Positions 19,500 through 31,900 of a stretch of DNA of 64,000 bases are shown piece after piece. Position numbers and translations under genes: made by a program. The stretch is from Allomyces macrogynus ATCC 38327. Lineage: Eukaryota; Blastocladiomycota; Blastocladiomycetes; Blastocladiales; Blastocladiaceae. Where the stretch lies: positions 523,225-587,224 of the forward strand of contig GG745330.1 of the NCBI GenBank assembly GCA_000151295.1. The letters run 5' to 3'. Numbering within the stretch: the first letter of the stretch is position 1; the number at the start of each line of letters is the position of its first letter. Below the pieces are notes generated by a model. The model made no database searches. It had not been told where the DNA came from and saw nothing but the letters and a program-made list of their open reading frames with translations.

Positions 19500-21140
19500 A
19501 TGACGGCCGCTCGCTCCATTCTCGCCCTGCTCTTTGCGATCCTCGTCGTCGTCACGGCCGAGGTCGTCGACCTCACGCCCGCCAACTTTGACGCCATCAT
19601 TTCGGGCGACAAGCATGCACTCGTTGAGTTTTACGCGCCCTGTGCGTCTTGACTCTTGACGTTCAAGCAACGCGGCCTGATCAGACCATGGTCAATTTGG
19701 AGCTCACTCTCGAGTTGGCGTCTTGCTGTAGGGTGTGGCCACTGCAAGTGTACGTCGTCGCGTTCTCCGTTTGGCCGTCGCTAATTTCCGGAGATTTGGA
19801 ATCGTGTCGCGTCGCATCACCGTCGCACTTTGCTCATGCCGACGACTGTTTCCTGGTTGATCCCAACTAGCGCTTGCTCCGGTACGTTACAATTCGTGGT
19901 GCCGTCGTCCCCCTTGAATCATGGCTGATTACGCCGCGGGTTACTCCATTTTCGCTCTGTCCAGACGTACGAGGAGCTCGGCACCGTTTTCAAGCATGCG
20001 ACCAAGGACCTCGTCATCGCCAAGGTCGATGCCGACGCGCATCGCGAACTCGGGACGCGTTTTGGCGTGCAGGGTGCAATTCTGTTCGCTCCCAACGCTT
20101 ATCTGCCCATCCATCTGTTTCTGACGGCTTCTCTGCTGTGTTTGCAGGCTTCCCGACGCTGAAGTGGTTCCCCAAGGGGTCGACGACGCCCGAGGATTAC
20201 CAGGGCGGCCGCTCGCTCGAGGATCTCGCGTCGTACATCAAGGACAAGACTGGCACGTTTGATTCTGGGCCCGTTCCGAGCGCGCGCACATCATTCTAAT
20301 TGTTGACTGGCTCGTTGTTGGAATAGCGATCAACGCCCGCATCAAGAAGGTGCCGACCGACGTAACCACGCTCACTTCGTCGACGTTTGACGAGATTGTC
20401 ATGGACCCGGCCAAGCACGTGCTGGTGACGTTCACGGCGCCGTGTACGTGCTCTGGCAACGACGCTACTTCCCCCGATTCGTCCGTTCTAACGAGCCTTT
20501 GCGCGTCGCAACAGGGTGCGGCCACTGCAAGAACCTCAAGCCGACCTACGAAAAGCTCGCCAAGACGTTTGCGACGGAACCCAATGTGGTCATTGCCAAC
20601 GTCGACGCGACCGCGCACCCGGACCTCGGCGAGCGGTTTGGCGTGCAGGGTTACCCGACGATCAAGTACTTCCCCGCAGGCAAGGATAAGGCGCCCGTTG
20701 CTTATGAGGGCGGCCGCGACGAGGCCGACTTTGTTGAGTTCCTGAACGCGAATGCCGGCACGCACCGTGCGGCCGGCGGCACTCTGAACGCTGCGGCCGG
20801 TGTGCTCGACAGTATGGCCGGGCACGTGCGCGCGTTCATGAATGCCGAGGACCGCGCCGCGGCGTTGAAGGAGATCAAGGGCAAGATGACCGATGCCAAG
20901 GATAAGACGACGGCATTGTATGTTAAGGCCATGGAGAAGGTGGTTGCCAAAGGGGACGAGTACCTGAGCAAGGAGTCGGCGCGGTTGCAGAAGCTGCTCA
21001 AGGACGAGACGGTTGTGCAGGCCAAGAAGGACCTGTTTGCAACGCGCGCCAATATCTTGCGCACGTTCCAGGAGGCGTTTGGCGTCGCCGAGACCGACGA
21101 GGCCGAGGTGGTCGAGGAGAAGCTAAAGGAGGAGCTGTAA
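19500..21140 (+). CDS. Protein disulfide isomerase, Erp38/PDI-D type
   Basis: ER oxidoreductase with two thioredoxin domains and a C-terminal ERp29-like helical domain. Seven exons: 19500-19641, 19732-19749, 19871-19881, 19965-20073, 20148-20252, 20327-20443 and 20515-21140, giving 375 residues. A signal peptide (ILALLFAILVVVTAE) is followed by domain one with [35 protein letters not shown] and YQGGRSLEDL. Domain two has [20 protein letters not shown] and RFGVQGYPTIKYF. The C-terminus ends KEEL, a plausible variant of the KDEL retention signal. The first active site is split over an 18-nt and an 11-nt exon. The intron after 20252 needs a GC donor (gcacgt). Both CGHC sites are intact. Confidence 0.93.
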
Positions 21141-21285
21141 AAATGTGTTTGCGCGCATACAAGTTTTCTTTGCTTTCTCCTGCCCTGGATCCCGGTGCTT
21201 TCGGCAGCATGAGCAACAAACTAAGCAACAAACCAATTCATTCCACTTTGTTTTCGCTGTACAACATGGCATCGCCACCTCCGCT

Positions 21286-24200
21286 TCACGACTGGTCCAT
21301 TTCGCGCACTTGCCGCGCCTTGGCGCGCGCTTCCTTCTTGAACGCCTCGATCTGCGCCTTGAGCTCGACGTCTACCACCAACGTGCCGCACGTCAGTCAC
21401 GGTACGAAACCACTCTCCGCCACCTCGTGTCGAATACGCACTCGGAATCACGTCCCCGATCGCAAGCTCCTTGCGGTTGAACGGGTCGCGCTTCTCGCCG
21501 AGCAAGTACCCTGTGATCGTCGCGCGGTCGACCGTCTGGCCCGACGTCGGCAAGATGACGGGATCTTCCATGAGCGTGTACATGAGCGGATCTACAGTGG
21601 CGCCCGCACAAGTGAGAATAAGAGGCCCGACACGGCGCACCATCGCCATCCCACCACCGCCGCGACGTACCCAAAAACTCGTCGGGAATCTCGCCCAACT
21701 CGACGTCCTCCTCCTCGTCGGCCTTGACCGCCGCATCTACCTGGTCGACAAACGCCGCGAGCCGCTCAATCTCATCGCTCGCCTTGGCGCCGGTCCGCAC
21801 CATGACGCCCGCGGCCTTCTGGAACCACTCGCGGCGGTACGAACGGCCGTCGCGCGCGACCGCGCGCACAAACTCGGGCGCGTGCGCCAGGTTCAAGTAG
21901 ACGTCGACCAAGTCCGTCAACAACTGCTTGGGTTGGAACCGGTACTTTTCCGGGTCGCGCACTTTCAGCTCCGTGCACTTGGGGCCTACGAGTGCAGCGA
22001 GGTTGAAGTCGAGCATCGCCGCGAGTCGGTCGATAATCTCGGGCGTCAGGAACGGGTCAGGGATTTCCTTGGATATGTAGGAAAACGTGTCGAGCGTCTG
22101 GTTGCCGAGCGACATGTACGACGTGGCCTGCCGCTCAGCGGCCGCGAGCGATTGCCGCTTCTCCTGCTGCTCCTGCACGGGCCGCTGCGCGAAATCGGGC
22201 GCCTCGAGCTCGTCTTGCAAGACGTGGATTTCCGCGAGCTTCGTGAGCGCCTCGTCGAGCAGGTACCGCAGGTCGTTCATCATCATGTTAACGAACCGCA
22301 CAAATACGTCGTGGCTAAATGGTCATGACGTGAGCGCGCATTCACGCATTGGAGCGAGAAGACCAGCGACAAAAAACGCACCGCGACATGTCCTTGACCT
22401 TGCTCCGGTGCACGGGCATGTTCCACAGGCACTTGAGAATGTGGCTGATGTTGTACCGAATGTTGAGCTTGTCGTAGAACTGCGACGAGACGCCTGTGAT
22501 CTCGACGTCGACGTAGAGCCGCAGCAGCGCCGGGATCAGGTGCGCCATACTCGCCGGGTGGCTCGACAGCGGCAGCATCAGCTCGCGGTGGTAGGTCATG
22601 AAAAACAGCACCTCGCAGCACTTGGCCTTGAGGTAGGGGTTCTTGACAAACGCCGGGTTGGCGAGAATCACAATGAAGAGCTCGATCATCGGGTCGAACG
22701 GCTCCTGCACCAAGAGTCGGTCGAACCTGTGTCACACGAGCAGCGTCAGTGATCCATTCGATGGAGATGCAAGCACCAAAGCATCAGTGCTAAAGAAACC
22801 GGACCTCAGGATAAACTGGCAGTAGTCGGTAATGTCCTCGAGCACGTGCTCGGGCAAGTGCTTGAACACGGCGCTCTCGCGCTCAAACGGCACGGGCACC
22901 GGTGGGCGGTACGGCATGGCGACGCCGTTGTCCGTGCACAAAATCCGGATCAGCCACGCCGCGACGAGACTGTAAAACTGGTGCACCTTGGCGAGCGTCT
23001 CAACGTCTTGCACGTGCGCGTCCATGGTCAACTTGACGCCCAACTCCTGGTCAATCTGCATCTTGTACCGCTTGAGCATCACCTCGCTCATGGCCTGCTG
23101 CGGCGTGTTCGCAAACCGCTCGGCATGGTCGCGCTGCAGCTGCGCAAACTGCTTTCGCCGGTCGGCCAAATCCTTGCTGTAGGTGTTGTAGAACGTGAGC
23201 GTGCGCACAAGGCCAATGTGTAGCCATCCGAGCGTCAGGTAGAACACGTCGGAAATGAAGTTGGGCTTGGCCGTGACCATGGCTTCGTTCTGGTAGTACT
23301 CGGCCGCCTCTTGCTCGGACGCGTTCATCTTGGTCCACCCGGCTACGTCCACTTTCCGCTCCGGGTTGCGTAGGTAATGCGGATCGATCAGCCCAATCTT
23401 GGCGTAGGGCGGGAGCATGAACGGCTCGGCGAGCCGCAGCAGCGCGACCGACACATTTTGAGTAAACCCAAACGACGCGACCGTATTCAGGTCCATGTGC
23501 ATACCGCTGCGTTTTTCGTTGAGCTTGAGCGCAGCACCAAAGAAATGCAGGATACGGTCGCGCAGCACGGGCGACGCCTTGATCATGGCCATGAGCGCGC
23601 CGTACTGCGAGTTTTGCAAATGGTGCACGGCCATGCGCAGTGACTGTATCCCCGAGACTTGGTCGACTTGCGACCGATCGGTCGCGTCGGCAAAGTAGGT
23701 CTTGATCAGGTCCGGATCGTCGAACCCGAACCCGGACATGCGCAGGAACGGGCCCAGGAACGTGCCGAGCTCAAACGCCTTGGGCGGAAGGCCGGTTGGA
23801 CAGAAGTTGGGCAGCTCGGCGATCTGTGGACAGGGCCACGCTCCATCAGAATGACTGTGAACGAGCCGACCGATTTCACGCGAAAAAAACACGCACCACA
23901 TTGGCCACGGCCGGGTTGCCGGCGATCGTCTGGAAAAACTGGAACAGCGGCATCCACTGCCCGCCCACCTTTTGTCCGCGCACTTCGGCGGCCAGCGAGT
24001 TGAAGAGCGGGTAGACGACCTGGTCCTTAGTCTCGTACTCGGTCGCGCGCTGGATCAACGTGCCCAAGAAATCCATTTCGACGGTGCCGTTGAGCAATGC
24101 CGAAATGATCTCGCCGGGACCGGCACCGATGCAGGGTTCGGGCTGCGGGAACATGTCCGGCAGATTGATGACGATGCCAATGTAGTTGACGAGCATGAAT

Positions 24201-25142
24201 CCGGCCTGGTCAAGGACGGCGACGCGTGCGGGCAAGTCGGCGGCATGGCTCTTGGCGACGAGGTTGGTCTTGATGTCGCGCGCGCGCACGTAGCAGCCGA
24301 GCAGGTAGTCGACGAGACTTTGGTCGCGCGTCGCGTTTTCAGGTAGCGACAAGCGCGCGACGAGCACGCGTTCCACGAGCGACGCCGACAGGAGCGGCTG
24401 GTCAGTGTCCTTGCGGAAGACGACTGGACAGAGTGATGGTGGTGTTCGTCCAGTCAGCCCATTTGCGTCTGAGGTTGAGCAATGTCTGTAGAGAGCTCGA
24501 CGTACTCTCTGGGTTGTCGCGTTCGGCCTTGAGCTCGTCGACCAACGACGGGATGCAGCGCGGATTCGCGGGCTAATCACACCATTTTGGTCAGTCCAGC
24601 CATCTGTGGTCCCGTTGACTCGGAACATCGACACGCACGTCCAGTGACACTTGAAAGACCTTCGCGAGAGCGAGGTTGGCCCACTCCTCAAACGGCTTGG
24701 GCTACAACGCGATAAGAATGCGGAGAAGAACGCGTGTCAGCATCACTATGATCTGAAATCTCCGTGCAAGACGAGAAAGCGACACGCACCGGTCCTGCAG
24801 CGGGCGAGCTGGGCGAGTTGAGTGAGTTGCTCGATCCGTCCCGCGAGACGGGGCAGCGAGCAGGCGACGGCGCCGTCGGCGTGGCCGGAGCCGCGGCGGC
24901 CACCGGCTTGGGTGGAGCGGGACGCGTGCTGGCAGGTGCTTGAGGAGACTGTGGCCGCGGCGACGCGGGGCTTGTTGACGTGCCCGCCGGGCTCGACGCG
25001 CCTAGGGCAGCCAGGCGCGCAAGGCGCTTTTCGCGCATCTACATAGCAGTAGGCGCGACAATGTTGGTCTTTCCGGTGGACAAGAGAGCCGGTGTTCTTG
25101 GAATACAAGGGCGCGACTTACACGTTCTTGATCGTCGCCCAT
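21286..25142 (-). CDS. UFD2: Ubiquitin chain-elongation factor E4 (UFD2/UBE4), U-box
   Basis: UFD2 extends ubiquitin chains on Cdc48-bound substrates in the UFD and ERAD pathways. Ten exons: 25142-25122, 25038-24790, 24701-24639, 24572-24506, 24423-23897, 23823-22805, 22726-22382, 22314-21671, 21591-21442 and 21371-21286. They join in frame to 1,056 residues. The first exon codes only seven residues (MGDDQER) before MREKRLARLAALG. KPFEEWANLALAKVFQVSL, LGPFLRMS and FVRFVNMMMNDLRYLLDEAL are family core blocks. The C-terminal U-box reads IPDEFLDPLMYTLMEDPVILPT, DRATITGYLL, DPFNRKEL, followed by a Lys/Arg-rich helix. Introns are 66-88 nt. The Pro/Ala/Ser-rich segment in exon 2 is disordered. Confidence 0.95.
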
Positions 25143-25949
25143 GGTGTTGGTTTGGTTGACGAGGGTGCAGTTGCAGGAAGAACTTGGTGTTGGGTTGGCT
25201 GGTAGCTCGTGCGGTCCTCAGCGTGGCCAATCGAGCGTCGACGTGCGCGTTCTTTGCGGGTGCTTGCACTGCGCTGCTGTGTGTCGCGGTTGGCCGTCGG
25301 CTTGGTGCCGTCTCTTTCGCGTCGTCGTGTCGTTTGCAGGTGAGCAGTGGCAGGGGTCCTATGCAGCAGCTGGACTTCGCGGTGGTGGAGCGCGAGCGGG
25401 CGCGCGTCTGCAGATCGCGACTTGGTGCGGATCGATGGGTGTGGCAGGCCAATGCGTCGATGCAAATGCAGGCAGCGAGGCGCAAACGCTGCAGCGAGAC
25501 GGCTGGATGCAAGACCCGTCGCCACTTCCACCATGTCCTTTCTTTCGTTGCTCCTCGCCAACAGCCGTTTGCGACGTGCTCCGCCAACAACGCCGACCCA
25601 GCAGCTGCAACAAACAGCACTCTAGACACGCGCCCGACCGGGACCCGACCGGCCGGCCCCTCTGCAGCCGCGGTGCGCCTCGTTCGCGCCGCGCCGCCCG
25701 CAACCGGCACCCATTTTTGCGCGACCAGCTCTTCAACTCAGCGGCTTCTTTGCTCTGCACCCTGCTCATTTGCTCGTGCACGCTTGCAATTGGTGTGTGG
25801 TCGCCGGTTGCGAGCCGGACCGCCCATCGTTCGCCAGCGGATTGACGCCGAATGGTCACGACCTGCCACGACCTAGTCCCACTCGATCACACTTGACACG
25901 CAACCGCGCGCTTCAGCGCACTTGTGACGCCCAATACCTGTTCTTGACC
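25143..25949. promoter_or_regulatory. Divergent upstream region, UFD2 and the giant DUF1399 gene
   Basis: About 800 bp between divergent start codons. Open frames of up to 230 codons exist on both strands, but their translations are Arg/Ser/Ala/Cys-rich without any family and overlap each other. They are taken as GC-driven noise. It must contain both promoters. No obvious TATA box or repeat was found. Confidence 0.4.
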
Positions 25950-28900
25950 ATGTCGTCGACGACCAACGGGGTACACCTTGTCCGCATCGTCTGGTGGTTG
26001 GTTGCCCCTTGGCTAAACTCTGACTATCGCCTCTCTGCCGTTCTCCGCAGGCTCCGCCACAGCCCGGGTCCGCCGCGGCCACGGTCGTGGGCGAGCCCAA
26101 GATCATCAAGGAGGTCGTTATTGTCGAGGAGAAGCAGCCTGACGGCTCCATTGTGCGGAAGCGCATCACGCGCACCCGCAAAATCATTCGCCGCACGACG
26201 ACCACGCCGAAAAACCAGGACGAGTCTGGGTCAGAGCGCCCGTCCCTGGATTCCACGTCGGGCGCCGGCGACGAACCCGGATTGAGCAATGATGGGTCGC
26301 GCCAGCTGGCGCCGCGCGTATCGATGGACCCGATTGACGAATTGGGTGGGCCCGACGCGACGGCACCCGACGCCGCACCCGACGCCACCGACGTGGTTGC
26401 TCCCGTCGCGCCAGAGAATGCGCCGGCGGATTCGGTACGGGGTCTGGCCAAGAAGATCACCAACGATGCTGAAACTGACGCGTTCAAACATCGAATGGAC
26501 CTAGAATGGCACCGAGGAGCAAGCTGAACCGGCCCCGCAGCCGCTCAACCCGCCACCGGTCCTGCGCGTCGATCAATCGTCGCTGAACCGGCACCTGGCC
26601 CTCTTGCGTGGTCTCGCTGGCGTGCCCACGTTTGCCGGTCCCGCTGCGTCGCCGACCATGCTCATTGCCCTCGAGGAGCGCTACCTCAAGTGGCTCACGT
26701 GGCTCGCCAACGAGCCGACGACGGCGAGCGGCGTCGTACCGCCGCCCGACGTGCTGGCCATGTGGTACACGCACGTTGTGTGCGACCTGACGCGCTACGC
26801 CGACGATCTCGGCCAATTATTCGGCCACGAGTCGCGCGATCGCATCTTGACGATCTTGTTTCCGGTCGACGCGTGGTCCAACGACGATTTGACCAGCCGC
26901 GCGGCATGGACGACCGGCACGGGCCTGCCGTGGTCGCTGCCGCGGCAAATCGTGACAATGATGCACCGCGACCTTACGGTACCGTGCCCCGGGTGCACGT
27001 TCCCCGTGCCCGTCATGATCGACCGCTACGTCGACGTTTTCAAGAAGGCGCAGGGCGCGATCATGTGCCTGCGGTGCCACACTACCATTGACCAAAAAGG
27101 CATTCTTGCGCACTTGCAGCGCAACCCGGACCAGCGGACGGCGCTGCCATTGTTCCGGTTCACGCTCGACTTTGACGAGTCGATGCCGTTTGTTGCTGCG
27201 CAGGTCGACACGATTCTCGCCAATGTCGGCGTGCGGCTCGACGAGGACGATGTGGCCGCGGCCATGGCCGCGTTTCTCGACCTGCTCAAGACGGCGGCCG
27301 CGCGGCCTGCGGATACGCAGGAACCGCCGCTCCAGGCCAAGCCCGACGTGCTCCTAGTCTACTGGAACGCACTCTTGATCCCGCAGGACTACCTCGATTA
27401 TTCCCTGCAGAACCACGGCAAGATTGTCATTCTCAATCAGGAGGCGATTGTGCTCTCGGCGATTGCCATGTCAAACGAGTCGATTGCCGATTTTGTCGCT
27501 GTGCCGGGACCGCTGGCCGGTGATAAGGCTGTCGCTGACGAGGCCACGAGCGGCAACGACGACAGCGCGAACGCGCAGTCGCCGCGGGCGGACGTGACCG
27601 AGTCGGAGACTGCCCCCGTCGTGCCGACAATTGTCGAAGACGTAGATGGTCACGTCGCTGCGGCTGCTGCCGGCGACGCGATCCTGGCCGATGCCGTTTC
27701 GCCCGCACTGTCCGTCTCTGGCCTGTCCCCACCGGGTTCGCCGCTCGCGACGGCGCAGCCGTCAATCACCTCGATCAAGAGCAACCTCGACAGCATCGAA
27801 AAGCAAGTGCAGTCGCTCACGCCGTCGGCGGCCGGCAAGCCATCGAACGCGCGCAAGATCAAGGGCCCATCGGTCAATGCGCTGCGCGCCATGTTCGAGA
27901 GCTCCAAGAAGCCCAAGCGGCAGATCCAGGTTAACATTCCGGGCCCCGTTGAGGAATCGGCGCCGTGGGAATCGCTCCTGTCCAAGGAATCGCTTGAGGC
28001 GCACCTTGACTTGATCGAGTCGTTTTCGATGCACTTGTCGCTCGCGCGGCACCAGGATAAGGCGCACGAGGGCAAGATCGATACGCGGTACTTGCTCAAG
28101 GCCGAGAACCGGTACTACAAGTGGCTCGTCATGCTGAGCCAGGGTAAAGTCGTCATGCCGCCCGTCGACGTCCTGCTGCTCTGGTACAACCACATGACGC
28201 ATTTGCCGACTTACCACCGCGACTTGACCGCCATTTTCGGCAACGTCGAGGTGCCGACACTGCTCGTCACGCCGTTTCCGCTGCTGCAGTTCATGATCCA
28301 GACCCTGAACCGGCAAATTGACGGCGCCGCGCAGGCCGCGTGGGAAAAGTTTACGGGCCAGCCGTACGTGCTGCTGCACAACGCCGACGTGATTGAGCAC
28401 CCGTGGCTGCTGCAGTGCCCCGCGTGCTGCTCCTACTTCCCCGTCGAAGTCACCGAGTTTGTCAAGTTGCGACTCGCGCAGTCAGGGGTCGAGTGCGCCG
28501 TCTGCTCGCGCGTCATTTCCAAGCAGGCGCTGCTGCTCATGTGCGACCCGCAGCTCTACACGGCGTTTGCCGTCTTCTCGATCGATCTTGTGACTACGGT
28601 CCAGAACTGGCGCCGCAAGATCCTGAGCCAGCTCGTCGAGGTTCGGCGTGGAGTCCTCGACCACGACAAGACGGTCGAACAGTACCGCCGAGTCGCATGG
28701 CCGCGTTCAATTGTCGTGACCGGCGCGGCTGGCACCGCCGAGTCTGTCTACCACTTGGAGGCGCACGACTGGACGCCCAAGGTCCTGCTTGCCTACTTCA
28801 CGCACACGCTGTGGCCCAACCACTTTGCCGCCGCGTCGCGTGCACAGTACGGTGCCCTGGCCGATCACGCAGTCGACCACCTTGCGCTGCAGGACGCCGG

Positions 28901-31900
28901 GCTCAACTACCACCACTGGGACGCGGTCCGCGGCCGCCCGCTGCGGCTGCGCAAGACGGCGCCCATCGAGGAAGTCGCGCGCGTGACCAACCTCGACGAC
29001 GTGGTCGTCGAAGACAACCACGCCATTTCGCTGCACGTTGCGCCCGACGCGCACCCGCTTTTCCCGGTCTTTACCGTCGAGGCCCTCGACGACATTCAGG
29101 CCCTGGCTCCGCTCGTCGAGCGCGACAATGTGCCGACGCTCCTCGAGGACCCGACGCAGCTGCTGCTCGCGACGCAGCGGTACGGCGCGTACCTGCACGC
29201 GCTCGCGCAGGACCCGGCCCTGATCGACGTGCTTGAGCTCCCGCCCGACGTGGCGCTCCTGATGCAGGCGCACATGAGCCAGCCGGCCGTCTTCCAGCGC
29301 GATATCATGGCGCTCACGACCGACCGGCACGTGCGGCAGCACCTGCTTGCGCTCGCGAACCCGTGGCGCTCCGCCATGACCGAGGCCACCGTCGAACAGG
29401 CCGCGCACTGGGCCGCGGCCACGCACGTGCCGTTTGAACTCGCGTCCACGACCGTGCCAAGGATTCGGCCGGAATCGCCCGTGTCGATGGACTTGGCGCC
29501 GGCCCTCGATGCGTTTGTGCGTGGCGTCTTGGCATCGACGGCATTGGACGTGGACGATGTGCGCGCCGCGTACATCAATGCGGTCGAAAAGTCGGTTGTG
29601 GTCACGCTCGCCGACGGGACCAAGGAGTGGTACTGCATCACCGACCCGTCAGTGGCCGCGGCTGTCGGGCACCTCGTGCACGCGCGCCGCGCCGACAAGT
29701 ACCAAACGTGGTTCAAGGACACGTACGGGATCGATGTTGCCGAGCTCGCGCCGGAAGTGGAAGCGGCGCCGGCGTTCCTCGATTTGGCGCTGTCGGAGGG
29801 GTGGTTCGAGGACCCTGCGGACCTCGATGGCGCGAGTGACGGGGAACTGGTCGAGCCCATGAGCGGCGTGCTCACGGACGGGTTGTGGACGATGTGGCAA
29901 GAGGCGGAGAGCGATATCGTGACCAGCGGTCTGGGTGAAAAGTGCCGCGATCCGGGTTACGTCCAAGCGGCGATTGGCCGCTATGAGCAGTTCCTTGCCG
30001 CCGTGTCCGAAACGCCGGCACTTCTCGACTTGCCGCTCCCCGTCGATGTGGCACTCGTGATGCAGGCGCACATGACCAACCCGATTGCGTTCCGTCACGA
30101 CGTGGACGCGCTCGCTGCCGATGTTACGGCCCGCCAGCGGCTGTTGGAGCTGTCGTCGCCGCTCGGCCAAGCTCTTACACGCGACGCAACCGCAGCCGAC
30201 GCTCAAGTTGCGTGGGCGCAAATCACGGGCCAAGCCTACGATCTCGCACCCGCCAAGTTCTTGACTCCGCCCGTCGCCACGTGCCCGTCGTGCGCAACCG
30301 TCCAGTCAGTCGACGCCATCGCTCACGCTCAGGGCGCTGGCCGCTGTATCCAGTGCAAGAACGTGCTTCCGGCCCCCAAGTCGGCGCTCTCCATTGACAT
30401 GCACGTCATTGTCGCATCGTTCCTGAGCAACGTCGCGAAGCTGCCGTCAACTAGTCTCGGCGAGATTCGCGACCAATACGCGCACCAAGTGGACCGTACG
30501 GTCGTGATTCGTCACGAAGATGGGCCGGCTGAGCTCTACTCACTGAAGCCGCCGTTGCCGACGTCCGAGTTGGGTCTGCTCGTGCACACGGCCGTGTCGC
30601 CGGCCGAGTATGCGGCGTGGTTTGAAGCACAGCACGGCGTTCCAGTCACTGAAGTCATGTTGCCGACGCCGCCACCGCCAAAAACGCCCGTGTCGCGTTT
30701 GCGTTTGGTTCCCGGCTTGCTCGCCATCACGGCTCCTGAAACCGAGTCGGAAGCGACGCCCGACTCGGACGCAGCGGTGGACTACTCACCCCTTGTCCGC
30801 GCGCTCGAGGCGGCGCTGCCCGCATGGCCGTCCATCAACAGTCACGTCCTGGTGGCCATGGCCGAGTACGCCGACTTCATCCAAGCCTCGGTCGCGCATC
30901 TCAAATCCGGCGCGCCGGCACCCGCACTCACGCCGCGCGTCGCGCTCGTGCTCCTGTCCCACCTGCTGATGGTCGGCAACGTTGATTCGGACCTGGCTCA
31001 CTTCACCACCTCGCCGCGCGAGCTGCGCATTTCACTGCAAGCGCGCTTGCTCAAGGAGCCCATCAGCACAACTGCTGCACCCGGCGTGCCCAATTCTGGC
31101 CCTGCCGACGTGGCCCCACTCGTCCCGCTCGTCTGCCACCTGTCGGGCCTCGTCGCCGTCCTGCAACGCGCGCTCGACAAGTACACGCCAACGCCCGCCG
31201 TGCCCTACGCGCGCGTCTTTGCTGACGCCATGGTCATCACCGACAGCGACGGCCTGCCGCAGGGTTACTCGATGCACTTCCAGCCGGAACATGGGGTCGC
31301 GCACCTGCACCACGTTCTGCAGGCGACGTACGCGGACGAGTGCGACACCCAGTTGGGGTGCCACGGGACGCTGTTTGCCGTGGCGCCGTCGCGCGATGCG
31401 GCCGAAGTACTCGCGCATTTGGCGATCACGGAGCTGGACGAGGCGCGTGCGGGGTTACCGGCGCCAGCGGTCGTCAAGGTGGTGTCGGTCGAGGCCGTGG
31501 ACCGGTTCAATGCCGTTGTGGGGAAGATTGTGGCCGAGCCGGTTGCGATTGATGATGCGGTGGTGCGCGAGTATGCGGCGTACCAAGGGTATCTCGCCGC
31601 GACTTTCCAGGAGGATGGATCGCTCGACAGGGCGGCCGTGCCAAACGACCGCGTCTTGGCTGTTGCGCTGGCGCATGCCACGTTTGCTGACGTGTACCTC
31701 GACGACCTGCTCCAGTTGGGCAACGAAGATGGTGCTGTCGCGATTGCCGAGTTTTGGGCCGCGCGTTTCCGCGGCGATGCCGCCAGCGACGCAGCTGGCG
31801 ATGCGGCCGTGGGCCCGACAGCCGACGCGATGGAGGTGACCGTCCCGACGCAGCAGCTGTCGGCGCGCATGGACCGCATTGCTCAAGTTACCAGCAAGCC

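Noticed and set aside
25143..25949. Possible gene between UFD2 and the giant gene
   Set aside because: Frames on both strands overlap, have no start context or family, and are what GC-rich noncoding DNA yields.
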